A stretch of 64,000 nt of DNA from Bacteroidales bacterium F22 (GTDB taxonomy: Bacteria > Bacteroidota > Bacteroidia > Bacteroidales > Bacteroidaceae), in contig CP095414.1 in NCBI GenBank assembly GCA_029541985.1, positions 1,426,001-1,490,000 on the forward strand. The letters are read 5' to 3'. The position numbers and the translations under genes are program-made. Below the pieces are notes generated by a model that made no database searches, was not told where the DNA came from, and saw only the letters and a program-made list of their open reading frames with translations. This document shows positions 29,937-38,592 of this stretch, one piece after another. Position 1 is the stretch's first letter. Each line of letters begins with the position of its first letter.

Positions 29937-30527
29937 TCAATAATTAACAAAAAAAAGTATCCAAAATAAAAGAGAAACCTTCTTTAACTGCTCTTTCAAT
30001 GCTTTGAGTCCCAGTGAGAGTTGATTCTTCACCGTCTGTTCGCTCAGCGACAACTGTTCCGCAATAGCCCTATTGGTAAGAGCTTCCTCCTTAGACAAGT
30101 GAATAATCCGCTGTTGTAACTTCGGTAATTTATGTAAGGAAAGTTTGAGTTGAAGCACGAAATCCTCATAATCCAACGGTTGCTCCTCCCCCTGCCTAGC
30201 AAGCATTTCGGTACACTCCACAAAATCCTCAAATTCAGGTTCATTGACCCGTTTTCGATAAGCATTGATTAATTGGTTTTTTGCCATGACAAATAAGAGT
30301 GCACGTAATGAATCCTGTTGGCGTATCGTCTCCCGATTCGTCCAAAGTTTGACGAAGACATCCTCCACGATTTCCTCAGCATCCTCTTTGAACTTCGTAA
30401 ACTGCAAACAATACGCATACAATCGTTTTCCATAAAGCGCATAGACACCATCCAACGCCCTTTCCGAGCCCTTTTTGAGCGCAGAGATAAGTGTTTTTTC
30501 AGAAGTGTTATTCGTTAAGATTCTCAT
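29937..30527 (-). CDS. ECF RNA polymerase sigma factor, Bacteroidales expansion family (PUL 1)
   Basis: 196 residues. Sigma region 2 reads YAYCLQFTKFKEDAEEIVED (~33-52), with VFVKLW next. Region 4 carries a helix-turn-helix (LTNRAIAEQLSLSEQTVKNQ, ~150-169). It belongs to the sigma-70 group that is expanded in Bacteroidales next to FecR genes. It should direct transcription of the following susC-susD-GH38 genes. It is separated by 71 bp from the CobO gene upstream. Confidence 0.94.
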   Translation of the reverse strand: MRILTNNTSEKTLISALKKGSERALDGVYALYGKRLYAYCLQFTKFKEDAEEIVEDVFVKLWTNRETIRQQDSLRALLFVMAKNQLINAYRKRVNEPEFEDFVECTEMLARQGEEQPLDYEDFVLQLKLSLHKLPKLQQRIIHLSKEEALTNRAIAEQLSLSEQTVKNQLSLGLKALKEQLKKVSLLFWILFFVNY

Positions 30528-30598
30528 GGTTCTGCAATGGTCGCAAAAAAAAAGAACAATACCAAATAAAAATTAACCTTTTTCAGTAAAGCAAGCCC

Positions 30599-31111
30599 TT
30601 ACCGTTCGATTCCATCGCGAGCTTCAAGCCCCTGAGTCGCATAGTAATGCTTCACTTCCCTCATCTCTGTCACCACATCTGCCCTATCGATAAGCCACTG
30701 CGGTGCATAGCGTCCAGTGATGACCACCTCCACATCAGGATGGCGCTTCGTCAGCGCCTCCACCACCATTTCGGGGTCGATTAGTTTATAGCACAGAGCG
30801 ATAGTCAATTCATCCAGCACCACGAGTCGATACGCTCCACTAGCCATGATTTCAGCACAATGACGCATCCCTTGAGTTGCGCGAGCGATATCCTCCGCTT
30901 CAGGTGCCCGTTCGATGAAGCACCCCTGTCCCAGTTGTTCGATGGTAATATTCTTCAAGTCCTGCACCACCCGCGTCTCATGATACGCCATATCCTTGAC
31001 GAACTGGCCCACATACACCGGCCATCCCGCATAATGTGCCCGCAACAGCAATCCGAAGGCCGCCGTCGTCTTTCCTTTACCATCTCCCGTATAAACATGT
31101 AAATACCCCAT
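30599..31111 (-). CDS. cobO: cob(I)alamin adenosyltransferase, CobO/BtuR type
   Basis: 170 residues, typical for the CobA/CobO/BtuR family. P-loop GDGKGKTTAAFG (~10-21), VVLDELTIAL (~96-105), and the C-terminal KHYYATQGLEARDGIE signature. It transfers the adenosyl group of ATP to cob(I)alamin to make coenzyme B12. No other cobalamin gene is nearby and the 56 bp upstream is too short for a B12 riboswitch. The AT-rich island lies directly upstream and may have replaced its original promoter region. Confidence 0.93.
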   Translation of the reverse strand: MGYLHVYTGDGKGKTTAAFGLLLRAHYAGWPVYVGQFVKDMAYHETRVVQDLKNITIEQLGQGCFIERAPEAEDIARATQGMRHCAEIMASGAYRLVVLDELTIALCYKLIDPEMVVEALTKRHPDVEVVITGRYAPQWLIDRADVVTEMREVKHYYATQGLEARDGIER

Positions 31112-31167
31112 AATGCAAAAAATAATATTACTAGAAAGAATAAAAAATTAAAGAAAGAAGTCTGAAA

Positions 31168-32160
31168 TCAATTACTGAGAATCGTCACATCTCTAATCTC
31201 TTTGATAAAAACCCTCTGACAGATAACATCCCTCTCATTAAACAAGACAACATTAGCACCAGTATCATCAAGTGAACTCTTGAATCTAACACCATCAGCA
31301 TTTTCTAACTTACAATATTCACAGATCAATTGAGTAGGAACATATTCTATTCCTGTATCAAATCGTCGTAAAGGCTTAGACAAATCAGCACTTATTTGGG
31401 AAAATAAAACTTTACGCATAGCCAAGTCAATCAGATTTTCTCCTGAATCATTGTAAAATAGATTTATTGTCTGGCTAAAGTCAACTATATCTAAATCTCT
31501 CTGAGTAACAAACTCTCCTACACAGACCTTATCTAAGTACAAAGCACGAATCTCATAAAAAGTAGTTTCTTGTTTATCACAAAGATATAAATAGGGTATT
31601 CCCAAAGGATTTGCTCTACCAGCGGTTGCTTTTTCTTTTGGAGGACATCCCATTTCATCTGTTGATAAGTTTGTCTTACCTGATGGAATAATTCGAGACC
31701 TAAACAAATGTGTCCCTTTGGGTATCTTTACATTAGGTCCCACATAATTAGCCCAAGGAAAAGACCCGATACTCTTAGAGAAGAACCTTGTTGATTCTCG
31801 AACCTCACGTTTCAATTCATCCCATACTCCGAAACATTCTGACATATCGGAAACATAAGAAACTTTATCAGATAGAGAAAAAGTGAACCTGTTCTTATTT
31901 ATAATCTCGCCTAATATGATTCTTGCGTATTCTTCAGATTTAAATGGATGCCAATCCATTTGGACTTTTTCAACTAAATCGAATCCATTACTATCACAAG
32001 TAAACAAATTGAGAAATTCAATAAAATGGTCAAAGAGTAAACTAAGGTCAATCAGATTTGATTCTTTGTGACAACAATCACATAGTCCTTCTTCTTCTGA
32101 ACTATTCTCAATAAATTGTTTTATCTCATCATCATCAAAACAGTCAGCACAAATTCTCAT
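31168..32160 (-). CDS. HEPN/RES N-terminal domain plus RES-domain toxin (NAD+-targeting)
   Basis: 330 residues in two parts. The N-terminal ~35 residues hold two CxxC pairs (Cys4/7 and Cys27/30), as in the HEPN/RES N-terminal domain, followed by a helical region. From ~145 on is a RES domain: LFRSRI (Arg-bearing motif), RANPLGIPYLYLCDKQETTF with a conserved Glu, YEIRA, then the VGEFVTQRDLDIVDF strand. Known RES proteins such as MbcT degrade NAD+ and are usually held by an Xre-type antitoxin; none is present here. It starts 2 bp after the sce7725-family stop, so it is the last gene of a tight three-gene operon. Function within this trio is unproven. Confidence 0.8.
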   Translation of the reverse strand: MRICADCFDDDEIKQFIENSSEEEGLCDCCHKESNLIDLSLLFDHFIEFLNLFTCDSNGFDLVEKVQMDWHPFKSEEYARIILGEIINKNRFTFSLSDKVSYVSDMSECFGVWDELKREVRESTRFFSKSIGSFPWANYVGPNVKIPKGTHLFRSRIIPSGKTNLSTDEMGCPPKEKATAGRANPLGIPYLYLCDKQETTFYEIRALYLDKVCVGEFVTQRDLDIVDFSQTINLFYNDSGENLIDLAMRKVLFSQISADLSKPLRRFDTGIEYVPTQLICEYCKLENADGVRFKSSLDDTGANVVLFNERDVICQRVFIKEIRDVTILSN

Positions 32161-32162
32161 CT

Positions 32163-33095
32163 CTATTTCATTAATATTCTACACATTAATTCCAAATGAT
32201 TCTCAATAGCCAACTTCTTCAAAACTCCTAAGCCAGGATATTTTTCTTTTTCAAGAAGCGAAATCAATTCATTAACAGCACAAGTTTTGGGCTTGTCAAT
32301 AAAGAAACTATTTACTTTAGAAGCAGCTTCAAAAAACTTCTTTTGGATATTAGATTGATTATCATTAGTATCAGAAACAAAATGATGAATATTTAATTGT
32401 TGTTCATTCTTCTGATAAGTTAAATGTATAGCAACGGCATAAGGCAACATTCCCCCGTCAATAAATTTTCCAGCTAGGGCAGTATAATCAGAGAAGCCAT
32501 AGAAAGACTCTTCATCATAGAAAGCATGTTGTTCTGTAAATTTTTCATCAAGAACAAGACCATAATCAGCATTTCTAGCCTGCGTATTAAAACAATCATC
32601 AAGACGTATTATATGCTTATCAATTCCTCTCAGCAGTCGCATTTCAATTCTCGAGTCAGCATGACTTGTAACTATAAAATTCACTCTGTCAGACTTAAGA
32701 AATTGAATCAAATCATCGTCCTCAGCATTGACTTCTTCATCAAAGATAATCATCACATTAGCAAGTTTTTTCTCTTCAATAATAGAATTAATGGTTAATA
32801 AATTGTCGTTAAAGATAAAAGCTGAGATCCATTTTTCCTTTGAGGCTTCTAATTCGGGAATCTCAGAAATTAAGTCTTTATCTTGTCTCTTAAATTCTCC
32901 ATTCGTAGGATTAAGAACTAATGCAAAAGGTAATTCGTTATCAAACATTTTCTTTATAGCAGTTGTCAATCCGTTGAAAGAAAACTTCACTGGTTCAACA
33001 ATAGGACAAAGACATTTACATCTTGGATATTTCTCTGAAATATCACGGAGGGCAATCAATTCAAATTGTTTACCTCTTAAATATGGATAATACAT
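32163..33095 (-). CDS. sce7725-family (beta-protein-like) protein
   Basis: 310 residues, cytoplasmic. The start YYPYLRGKQFELIALRD and the following PIVEPVK are the hallmarks of the sce7725/beta-protein family, which looks like a TIM-barrel-type scaffold of unknown activity. The family is named from Sorangium cellulosum loci sce7725/sce7726, which are adjacent there as here. It lies between sce7726-family and RES genes with gaps of 3 and 2 bp. Codons are much more AT-rich than those of the flanking core genes, suggesting horizontal transfer. A role as antitoxin, sensor or effector cannot be decided from sequence. Confidence 0.78.
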   Translation of the reverse strand: MYYPYLRGKQFELIALRDISEKYPRCKCLCPIVEPVKFSFNGLTTAIKKMFDNELPFALVLNPTNGEFKRQDKDLISEIPELEASKEKWISAFIFNDNLLTINSIIEEKKLANVMIIFDEEVNAEDDDLIQFLKSDRVNFIVTSHADSRIEMRLLRGIDKHIIRLDDCFNTQARNADYGLVLDEKFTEQHAFYDEESFYGFSDYTALAGKFIDGGMLPYAVAIHLTYQKNEQQLNIHHFVSDTNDNQSNIQKKFFEAASKVNSFFIDKPKTCAVNELISLLEKEKYPGLGVLKKLAIENHLELMCRILMK

Positions 33096-33098
33096 AGG

Positions 33099-34004
33099 CT
33101 ACAGATTTATAGGTTGATTTAATTTATCTAATAAACAAGGAATTTCTTTTTTACTTAGATTCATGCTTAAACAAATCTGTCGAATTTCTGCAGGGAGAGA
33201 CTTCAGCAGATGAGTACTATTTTTTCGTTTTTTTATTTCAACTAGAAATAATCGATTCAAATCAGATAAAGGAATCTGATTGATATACTCTTCACAAGCA
33301 TCAAACATTTCGAAACATGACACTTCAGGTAAATGACCAAAATAAGCTGTAACTATGTTCTTATACTCAGAAGTTCTCAAACTTCTCATAAGAATAGTCG
33401 TATCAATAAATTGGTTACAAACTGCTTCTCTAACTTCATTCAAGACAACTCTATCCTTTACTAATGAGAGTGAGATTATTCCTATATTTTTAGATATTGA
33501 GCCTTTGTATTGAGTGACCAGTTCAACCGGAATTACGACAAAACATTTTTGAAATAATTTCGAATAATTCTTCAATTGTTGCTGCAAACGTTTATCAGTA
33601 TCAAATTCTGTCTTTATTTCAAAAGCCTTACTCTCACCATTGAATAAAACAAAATCAGCAATAGATTCTCCTACTCTAAACTCGTTGAAAGCAATAGTGT
33701 TTTTGGTTCCATATTTCTTTAACAACAATTGATTAATTAGTTCATTCTTATAAACATACTCACAACGATACCCTTTCTTGATATTTCTATAAAGATATTT
33801 CAAATAATCAGCGTATGTTTTAGTTGATTTTAGAGATACGTTGTACTTACTGAAAAGACTATTCAATCGAGAAAAATCATTATATTTAATTATATCAGTA
33901 AAAACACTACGTGAAAACACTGAAGAGTAATTCCTCAGACGTTCAATCTTTGTATTTTCACTTGCAGACATTATATAATTATTTGGATTGATTACTTTAG
34001 ACAA
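33099..34004 (-). CDS. sce7726-family protein with PD-(D/E)XK nuclease-like core
   Basis: 301 residues, first gene of the AT-rich trio. Residues ~113-136 read ESIADFVLFNGESKAFEIKT: an Asp after a short strand, then ExK on the next strand, as in PD-(D/E)XK nucleases and restriction-endonuclease-like folds. The flanks (YKNELINQLLLKKYGTK before, QLKNYSKLFQKCFVVIP after) fit the family. It could cut or bind foreign DNA, but activity is not shown. Promoter elements must lie in the AT-rich 35 bp upstream or within the KAP remnant. Confidence 0.75.
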   Translation of the reverse strand: MSKVINPNNYIMSASENTKIERLRNYSSVFSRSVFTDIIKYNDFSRLNSLFSKYNVSLKSTKTYADYLKYLYRNIKKGYRCEYVYKNELINQLLLKKYGTKNTIAFNEFRVGESIADFVLFNGESKAFEIKTEFDTDKRLQQQLKNYSKLFQKCFVVIPVELVTQYKGSISKNIGIISLSLVKDRVVLNEVREAVCNQFIDTTILMRSLRTSEYKNIVTAYFGHLPEVSCFEMFDACEEYINQIPLSDLNRLFLVEIKKRKNSTHLLKSLPAEIRQICLSMNLSKKEIPCLLDKLNQPINL

Positions 34005-34039
34005 AAGTAAAAGTAAATTATCAATGAAACAACTAAAAA

Positions 34040-34240
34040 CTAAACAAAATCAAAAGGGATGGGAGTGCAATTCCCCCATTCTCCAGAGATACCGATAACC
34101 GCAGCTGATTTGGACACATCTGTATTCAAAACGATTTTCTTTATAGAGTTGATGAACTCAGCTCGACCTAATAAATCATCTTCAATATTGTCTATAGGAG
34201 AATCTAATTGTACACGGTCACTGTTTGTTTCCCATGGTAT
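34040..34240 (-). pseudogene. remnant of a KAP-family P-loop NTPase (N-terminal fragment)
   Basis: An ATG-less minus-strand frame between stop codons (TAG at 34241-34243 and TAG at 34040-34042) encodes 66 residues. It includes QLDSPIDNIEDDLLGRAEF, then a helix, then AAVIGISGEWGN. This is the typical start of KAP P-loop NTPases (D-x-P-I, DLLGR, then GxWGxGKT). The match stops just before the GKT of Walker A and is replaced by CTPIPFDFV and a stop. The gene has therefore lost everything from the nucleotide-binding Lys onward and has no start codon. KAP NTPases are common in defence islands. The fragment lies 35 bp upstream of the sce7726-family gene and 31 bp from the next gene, so the trio may have replaced most of it. 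Confidence 0.7.
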
Positions 34241-34271
34241 CTATTAGAAAAAAGATGTTTAATGCTTCAAC

Positions 34272-35390
34272 CTATACCTTATTTTTAAGAATGACGAAGA
34301 GATTCTTGATGCGATAGCGCCACTGTGCATCCGCCTCTCCGGGCATGATAGCCCGTATACGGCGCACCCGAGCCAAGCTCATGCGATAGCCCCACCACTT
34401 GCCGCGCCAATACCCTGAAGGACGTTGTCCCATTCGGCCATCGAAATGTCCCATATTCCCCGACAAGAGGATATCTTTGAGGAGCACTTCACCAAGTACC
34501 TCATCCATGGGGAAAGCCCATACTCCAGGCACGAAACCAAAATACGTCACCCCGATATACCACACTGCAGGTGCCGCTTTGTCCAGTCCCACCTCCTTCA
34601 ATTGTTTCATGAAATGTTCCACAGGCAAATCCTCCCTATGCGAAGAGACCAAGAGCAGCCAATCCATCAATTGACGAAACCCCACGCCACTACATAGCAG
34701 ATGTTCCATGGCATGTTTCAAGATATAAATAGCATCGAAAGCAACTGGCGGCACAGGCAATTTCGCCGTCCCGACAGTCCGTAGCGGAATCTGCTGAGGG
34801 AACCACGCTTTGAGCAATTTCAGAAATGCCATACGATGCTTCTGCTGAGCAAACCCCGTCATCACCCGATGATTCTCTATATGTACGCCCCGCCATTCAA
34901 AGGTCATATGTTTGATAGACTCCTCAGAACCTTGTTCCCCACCATCGTCGGCAAGGATTTGGTTGGCAGCACGATAATACACAGGACCTATATACACATC
35001 AATATCCCCACATTGACGGCGCAGCGGATTCGGATAGAACTGTGCGATGCCCTGCCCCTTGAGCAAGACCACCGGAATATGCTGAGCTTGATAGCCCTCC
35101 ACCAACTCTTTGGCTCGGAGGTTCAACCGTTCATTCTCCTTTTCCAGATGAGCCGCCACGGCCACCCATGAGAGATAGAGTGGCAATGGAGGACGGCAGT
35201 CATCAGGCAAAGCCTGTACGCCATCCACAAACACCCCCATCAGTGCCTGCTTGGTAGCCAATTCACCCAACTTCTTCCATTCAGCAATGTCCAATGCCTT
35301 GAAGGCATCTTCCTCCACGATGGGCAAGCCCTCAAGCGGTCCTTGTCCCAAGCCCAAACGAATCAAGAGATAAAAAAGGTTCATACGCAT
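34272..35390 (-). CDS. nucleotidyltransferase-family protein (NTP_transf_5 type)
   Basis: 372 residues. Central motif VVLLKGQGIAQFYPNPLRRQ (~100-120) followed by CGDIDVYI, the GxD/DxD metal-binding pattern of the NTP_transf_5 family found in polysaccharide loci. It starts 3 bp after the CapD-type gene stop, so the two are one operon. The family is uncharacterised; nucleotidyl transfer to a sugar or protein is inferred from fold. The rest of the protein is helix-rich with an HAMEHLLCSGVGFRQLMDWLLL-like segment (~232-253). Confidence 0.72.
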   Translation of the reverse strand: MRMNLFYLLIRLGLGQGPLEGLPIVEEDAFKALDIAEWKKLGELATKQALMGVFVDGVQALPDDCRPPLPLYLSWVAVAAHLEKENERLNLRAKELVEGYQAQHIPVVLLKGQGIAQFYPNPLRRQCGDIDVYIGPVYYRAANQILADDGGEQGSEESIKHMTFEWRGVHIENHRVMTGFAQQKHRMAFLKLLKAWFPQQIPLRTVGTAKLPVPPVAFDAIYILKHAMEHLLCSGVGFRQLMDWLLLVSSHREDLPVEHFMKQLKEVGLDKAAPAVWYIGVTYFGFVPGVWAFPMDEVLGEVLLKDILLSGNMGHFDGRMGQRPSGYWRGKWWGYRMSLARVRRIRAIMPGEADAQWRYRIKNLFVILKNKV

Positions 35391-35393
35391 CGA

Positions 35394-37337
35394 TTATTCA
35401 TGAGTCACTTTAGCATTCTTGTCATCCAACTTTTCGAAGACTGAGTTTTTAGATGAGAACTCAGGCACAATCTGTTTCATCAAGCTCACCGTCTGGTCCA
35501 CATTCATCTGTGCAGCCATTTCCTGAAGCTGATCATACTGAGGGATGATTGCCTCTCGGTCATACTGTCTGACGCGTGCATGCTGAATCTTCTGATTGCT
35601 CGTAGCCAAATCCACCTCCTTAGTAGCTAATACCTCCTCGTACAATTTCTCACCAGGTCTCAACCCGATATACTCGATTTTAATATCCTTTTCCGGTACG
35701 AATCCAGCCAACTTAATCATTCGTTTAGCCAAATCCACAATCTTGACACTCTTACCCATATCGAAGACGAAGATATCATTTCCCTTGCACATCGTAGCCG
35801 CTTCAAGCACCAAGCGACATGCTTCAGGTATTGTCATGAAGAAACGAGTAATCTCAGGATGCGTCACCGTCACTGGTCCCCCCATAGCGATTTGCTTACG
35901 GAAGAACGGAATGACACTACCATTAGAACCCAATACATTACCAAAACGCGTAGTGACGAATTTCGTTTTCCCCTTCACTTTACCTTTCTCTATAGCCAAT
36001 CCCAAAGACTGCACATAGATTTCGGCAAGTCGTTTTGATGCTCCCATCACATTAGTAGGATTCACCGCTTTATCCGTAGAGACCATCACCATGCTCTCCA
36101 CCTCATATTTGACGCACATATCCGCCAAGAGACGAGTCCCTTTGACATTCACATCTATAGATTCGCAAGGATTCTCCTCCATAAGTGGCACATGCTTATA
36201 AGCCGCCGCATGAAACACCACTTGCGGATGAAACTCCTCAAATACCTTAGTCAATTTATTGGCAACCCGCACATCCCCGATGACAGGAGTGAAAGCCAAT
36301 TTAGGGAACGAACGTTCAAGTTCCAAGCGCAAATTATGCATCGCCGTTTCCCCATTATCGAATAAGACGATATGCTTGACGCCGAAGCCCGCCAACTGGC
36401 GCACCAATTCACTACCTATACTTCCCGCAGCACCAGTCACAAGCACCGTCTTGCCATTGAAGCTAGCGATGATTCGATTCAAGTCCACTTCAATCTCGTC
36501 TCGTCCCAGTAAATCCTCAATCTTAATATCACGTATATGACGATGCGACACCTCGGTGCCCCCATCCGTCAAGGTAGGTGCAATCATCGTCTTCAAGCCC
36601 AATTTCTGACTAAAAGACAAGATATGTTCCGCCTCCTTAATCACTGAATCCTGGTCTACGAAGATGATTCCCTTGATTCCATGAATATCCACATATTCTT
36701 TGAAGTGATGGATATTAGCAAAATACAACACCGGTTTGCCCGAGATAGTCAACGCCCGGTCATCCTTAGTATCCGAGACGAAGCCCACGATTTTGAAGTG
36801 AGTACTCGTCTTCAATCGCATATCCAGAGAGACACAGCGTGCATCCGTACCGAATGCCAAGTAATGATCCGGTTCTACGGTTCTCACGTTGAGTCCCAAC
36901 AGCGAATAAGCCCATATCATGACCAATCGAATGCCCACGATACCGAATCCTCCAAAGACGAAGAAAAACAACAAGAAAGTAATCACCTGAGTCGGAGAAT
37001 AATAATACCAATGAGCCAATGAGGACATCATGCCGCCCATGACAAAAGCCTGAGAGAGCAATCCGATAAAGATACGCCAGATATTTCCGAAAGTAAAATA
37101 GCGAATCACATGCTTATGCACTTTGAGGAATAACGACACGAGAACCCATGTCAATCCCCCTAGTGCCATCACTGGAAAAAGCACGTTTAGTAATTCATGT
37201 TCCGCTCCCGTCACCCAAAGCATCAAGAAATAAGCAATAACTACAGCCAACAAGCTTAAACAAGAATCAATAAGTAGTACGATTCGGTTATTTACATACC
37301 TAGATTTAAAATAATCTAATACCTTTTTTTTAATCAT
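35394..37337 (-). CDS. membrane nucleotide-sugar 4,6-dehydratase (CapD/WbpM/PglF type)
   Basis: 647 residues from the Met at 37335-37337 (MIKKKVLDYFKSRY), preferred over an in-frame Met at 37412 that would add a hydrophobic extension. Four to five N-terminal membrane helices, a CoA-binding-like region, then a short-chain dehydrogenase domain with VTGAAGSIGSELVRQL and the extended-SDR motif NPTNVMGASK, where Met replaces the usual active-site Tyr (MxxxK), as in WbpM/FlaA1 dehydratases. It removes water from UDP-GlcNAc to give a 4-keto-6-deoxy sugar for surface glycans. Confidence 0.9.
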   Translation of the reverse strand: MIKKKVLDYFKSRYVNNRIVLLIDSCLSLLAVVIAYFLMLWVTGAEHELLNVLFPVMALGGLTWVLVSLFLKVHKHVIRYFTFGNIWRIFIGLLSQAFVMGGMMSSLAHWYYYSPTQVITFLLFFFVFGGFGIVGIRLVMIWAYSLLGLNVRTVEPDHYLAFGTDARCVSLDMRLKTSTHFKIVGFVSDTKDDRALTISGKPVLYFANIHHFKEYVDIHGIKGIIFVDQDSVIKEAEHILSFSQKLGLKTMIAPTLTDGGTEVSHRHIRDIKIEDLLGRDEIEVDLNRIIASFNGKTVLVTGAAGSIGSELVRQLAGFGVKHIVLFDNGETAMHNLRLELERSFPKLAFTPVIGDVRVANKLTKVFEEFHPQVVFHAAAYKHVPLMEENPCESIDVNVKGTRLLADMCVKYEVESMVMVSTDKAVNPTNVMGASKRLAEIYVQSLGLAIEKGKVKGKTKFVTTRFGNVLGSNGSVIPFFRKQIAMGGPVTVTHPEITRFFMTIPEACRLVLEAATMCKGNDIFVFDMGKSVKIVDLAKRMIKLAGFVPEKDIKIEYIGLRPGEKLYEEVLATKEVDLATSNQKIQHARVRQYDREAIIPQYDQLQEMAAQMNVDQTVSLMKQIVPEFSSKNSVFEKLDDKNAKVTHE

Positions 37338-37539
37338 TATCTTACAATTTATAATTTTCTCCACAGAGATTAACAGACTGGCAAAAATAAGTAAAAGGAA
37401 CAAGTATAGCAATAAATTAAGACTAAATAAATCCGTATACAGGAAGTTAACGAGTGTACTTTTACTTAAAAATACAGATAAAATGTTATATTATAGATGA
37501 TTTCCCACTTAAGAGAGACCATAAAAAAAGAAAAGAGTC

Positions 37540-38529
37540 ATGAAAATTGGATTTATTACGCCAAATTATCCTGGCGAGCGCCGCATAGCGTTGCTCCCAG
37601 AGGATATGGAACAAACAAAAGGAGACATTGTATTAGAAGAAGGATTTGGTCACGCCATGAACATACCAGATTCCGCTTATAAGGGATGTACCTTTCTCTC
37701 TCGTGCAGACGTATTCAAAACATGTGACGCCATCTTCTCACTCAAATTATTACAAGAAATCGATTACAAGTACCTACGACAAGGGCAGATGATTATCGGT
37801 TGGACACATCCTTTGGGATCTGGCAAAGCCTTTTTCGAAGGCATTGCTCAAGAGAAATCCCTCAAGATTGTTGATTTAGACAACATCCATCCCATGGCCT
37901 ATTACCATGACGCATCTAAGTTGATAGACTTCATCCCGAAGAATTTCATTTGGAAGAACAGTAAAAATGCCGGTATCGCCAGTTGTCTCCATGCGCTAGT
38001 CAGTCTAGGTAGCCTTCCCGACTCCAGCACTCGAGTAGCGATTCTTTCCAGCGGCAATGTCGCTCAAGGAGCTTTTGATTTATTTTCAAAATTTAACTGT
38101 GACATTCGTATGTTCTATCGCAAGACGATGAACGAATTTGTCGACACCTTTCCCGAGTACGATATCATTGTCAACTGTATAGAACTCGCCGACCGCAGTC
38201 AGCACATATTGACCAAAGCCGACCTTCGTCGTGTGAAACGAGGCGCCCTCATCATCGATGCCGCTGCCGACCCCGGTTACGCCATTGGTGGCATACACCT
38301 CACCTCCATAGACCATCCCCTCTATTATAAAGATGGGAAACACGTCTATGCAGTAAACAATGCCCCTTCTGTCCTTTATCGTCAAGCGAGTAAAGACATC
38401 AGTAAGGCATTGAGTACCTACATCCTCAATGAAGATGTGCAGCGATTCTGGAACTTCTTCGATCAATTCACCAAGAAGTCAATGACTTCTAGCCTGTTCA
38501 GTGAGATGAATCCCTCAGCAGCAAGCTAG
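37540..38529 (+). CDS. alanine dehydrogenase/PNT-like; N5-(carboxyethyl)ornithine synthase-type opine dehydrogenase
   Basis: 329 residues, cytoplasmic. The start MKIGFITPNYPGERRIALLP fits the AlaDH/PNT N-terminal domain, with the Rossmann region around RVAILSSGNVAQGAFDLF (~165-182; a GNVAQGA loop in place of classical GxGxxG). The length and the N-terminus resemble N5-(carboxyethyl)ornithine synthase, which joins pyruvate to ornithine with NADPH. Substrates here are not proven. It is a single plus-strand gene divergent from the CapD operon and convergent with PUL 2; a long hairpin follows. Confidence 0.65.
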   Translation: MKIGFITPNYPGERRIALLPEDMEQTKGDIVLEEGFGHAMNIPDSAYKGCTFLSRADVFKTCDAIFSLKLLQEIDYKYLRQGQMIIGWTHPLGSGKAFFEGIAQEKSLKIVDLDNIHPMAYYHDASKLIDFIPKNFIWKNSKNAGIASCLHALVSLGSLPDSSTRVAILSSGNVAQGAFDLFSKFNCDIRMFYRKTMNEFVDTFPEYDIIVNCIELADRSQHILTKADLRRVKRGALIIDAAADPGYAIGGIHLTSIDHPLYYKDGKHVYAVNNAPSVLYRQASKDISKALSTYILNEDVQRFWNFFDQFTKKSMTSSLFSEMNPSAAS

Positions 38530-38542
38530 CTAGCCATCAATT

Positions 38543-38592
38543 AAACAACCAAAATCAGTTGATTATCAAAAGTCAACCGATTTTGATTGTTT
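38543..38592. terminator. long hairpin between convergent genes
   Basis: 20-bp stem: 543-562 with 573-592 and a 10-base loop. The two non-Watson-Crick positions become G-U pairs in minus-strand RNA. It covers the last codons and stop of the GH16 gene and follows the plus-strand gene by 14 bp. There is no clear U-run, so Rho-independent action is uncertain. Confidence 0.5.

Noticed and set aside
34059..34090. Sequence gggagtgcaattccccc resembling a tRNA T-arm or an integration site
   Set aside because: No acceptor, D or anticodon arm can be built around it, and the minus strand reads as the GEWGN part of the KAP NTPase remnant.
31112..34271. Flanking direct repeats around the sce7726/sce7725/RES island
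   Set aside because: Both edges hold short AT-rich similar stretches (such as attagaaa-like words), but no exact repeat beyond what chance would give.
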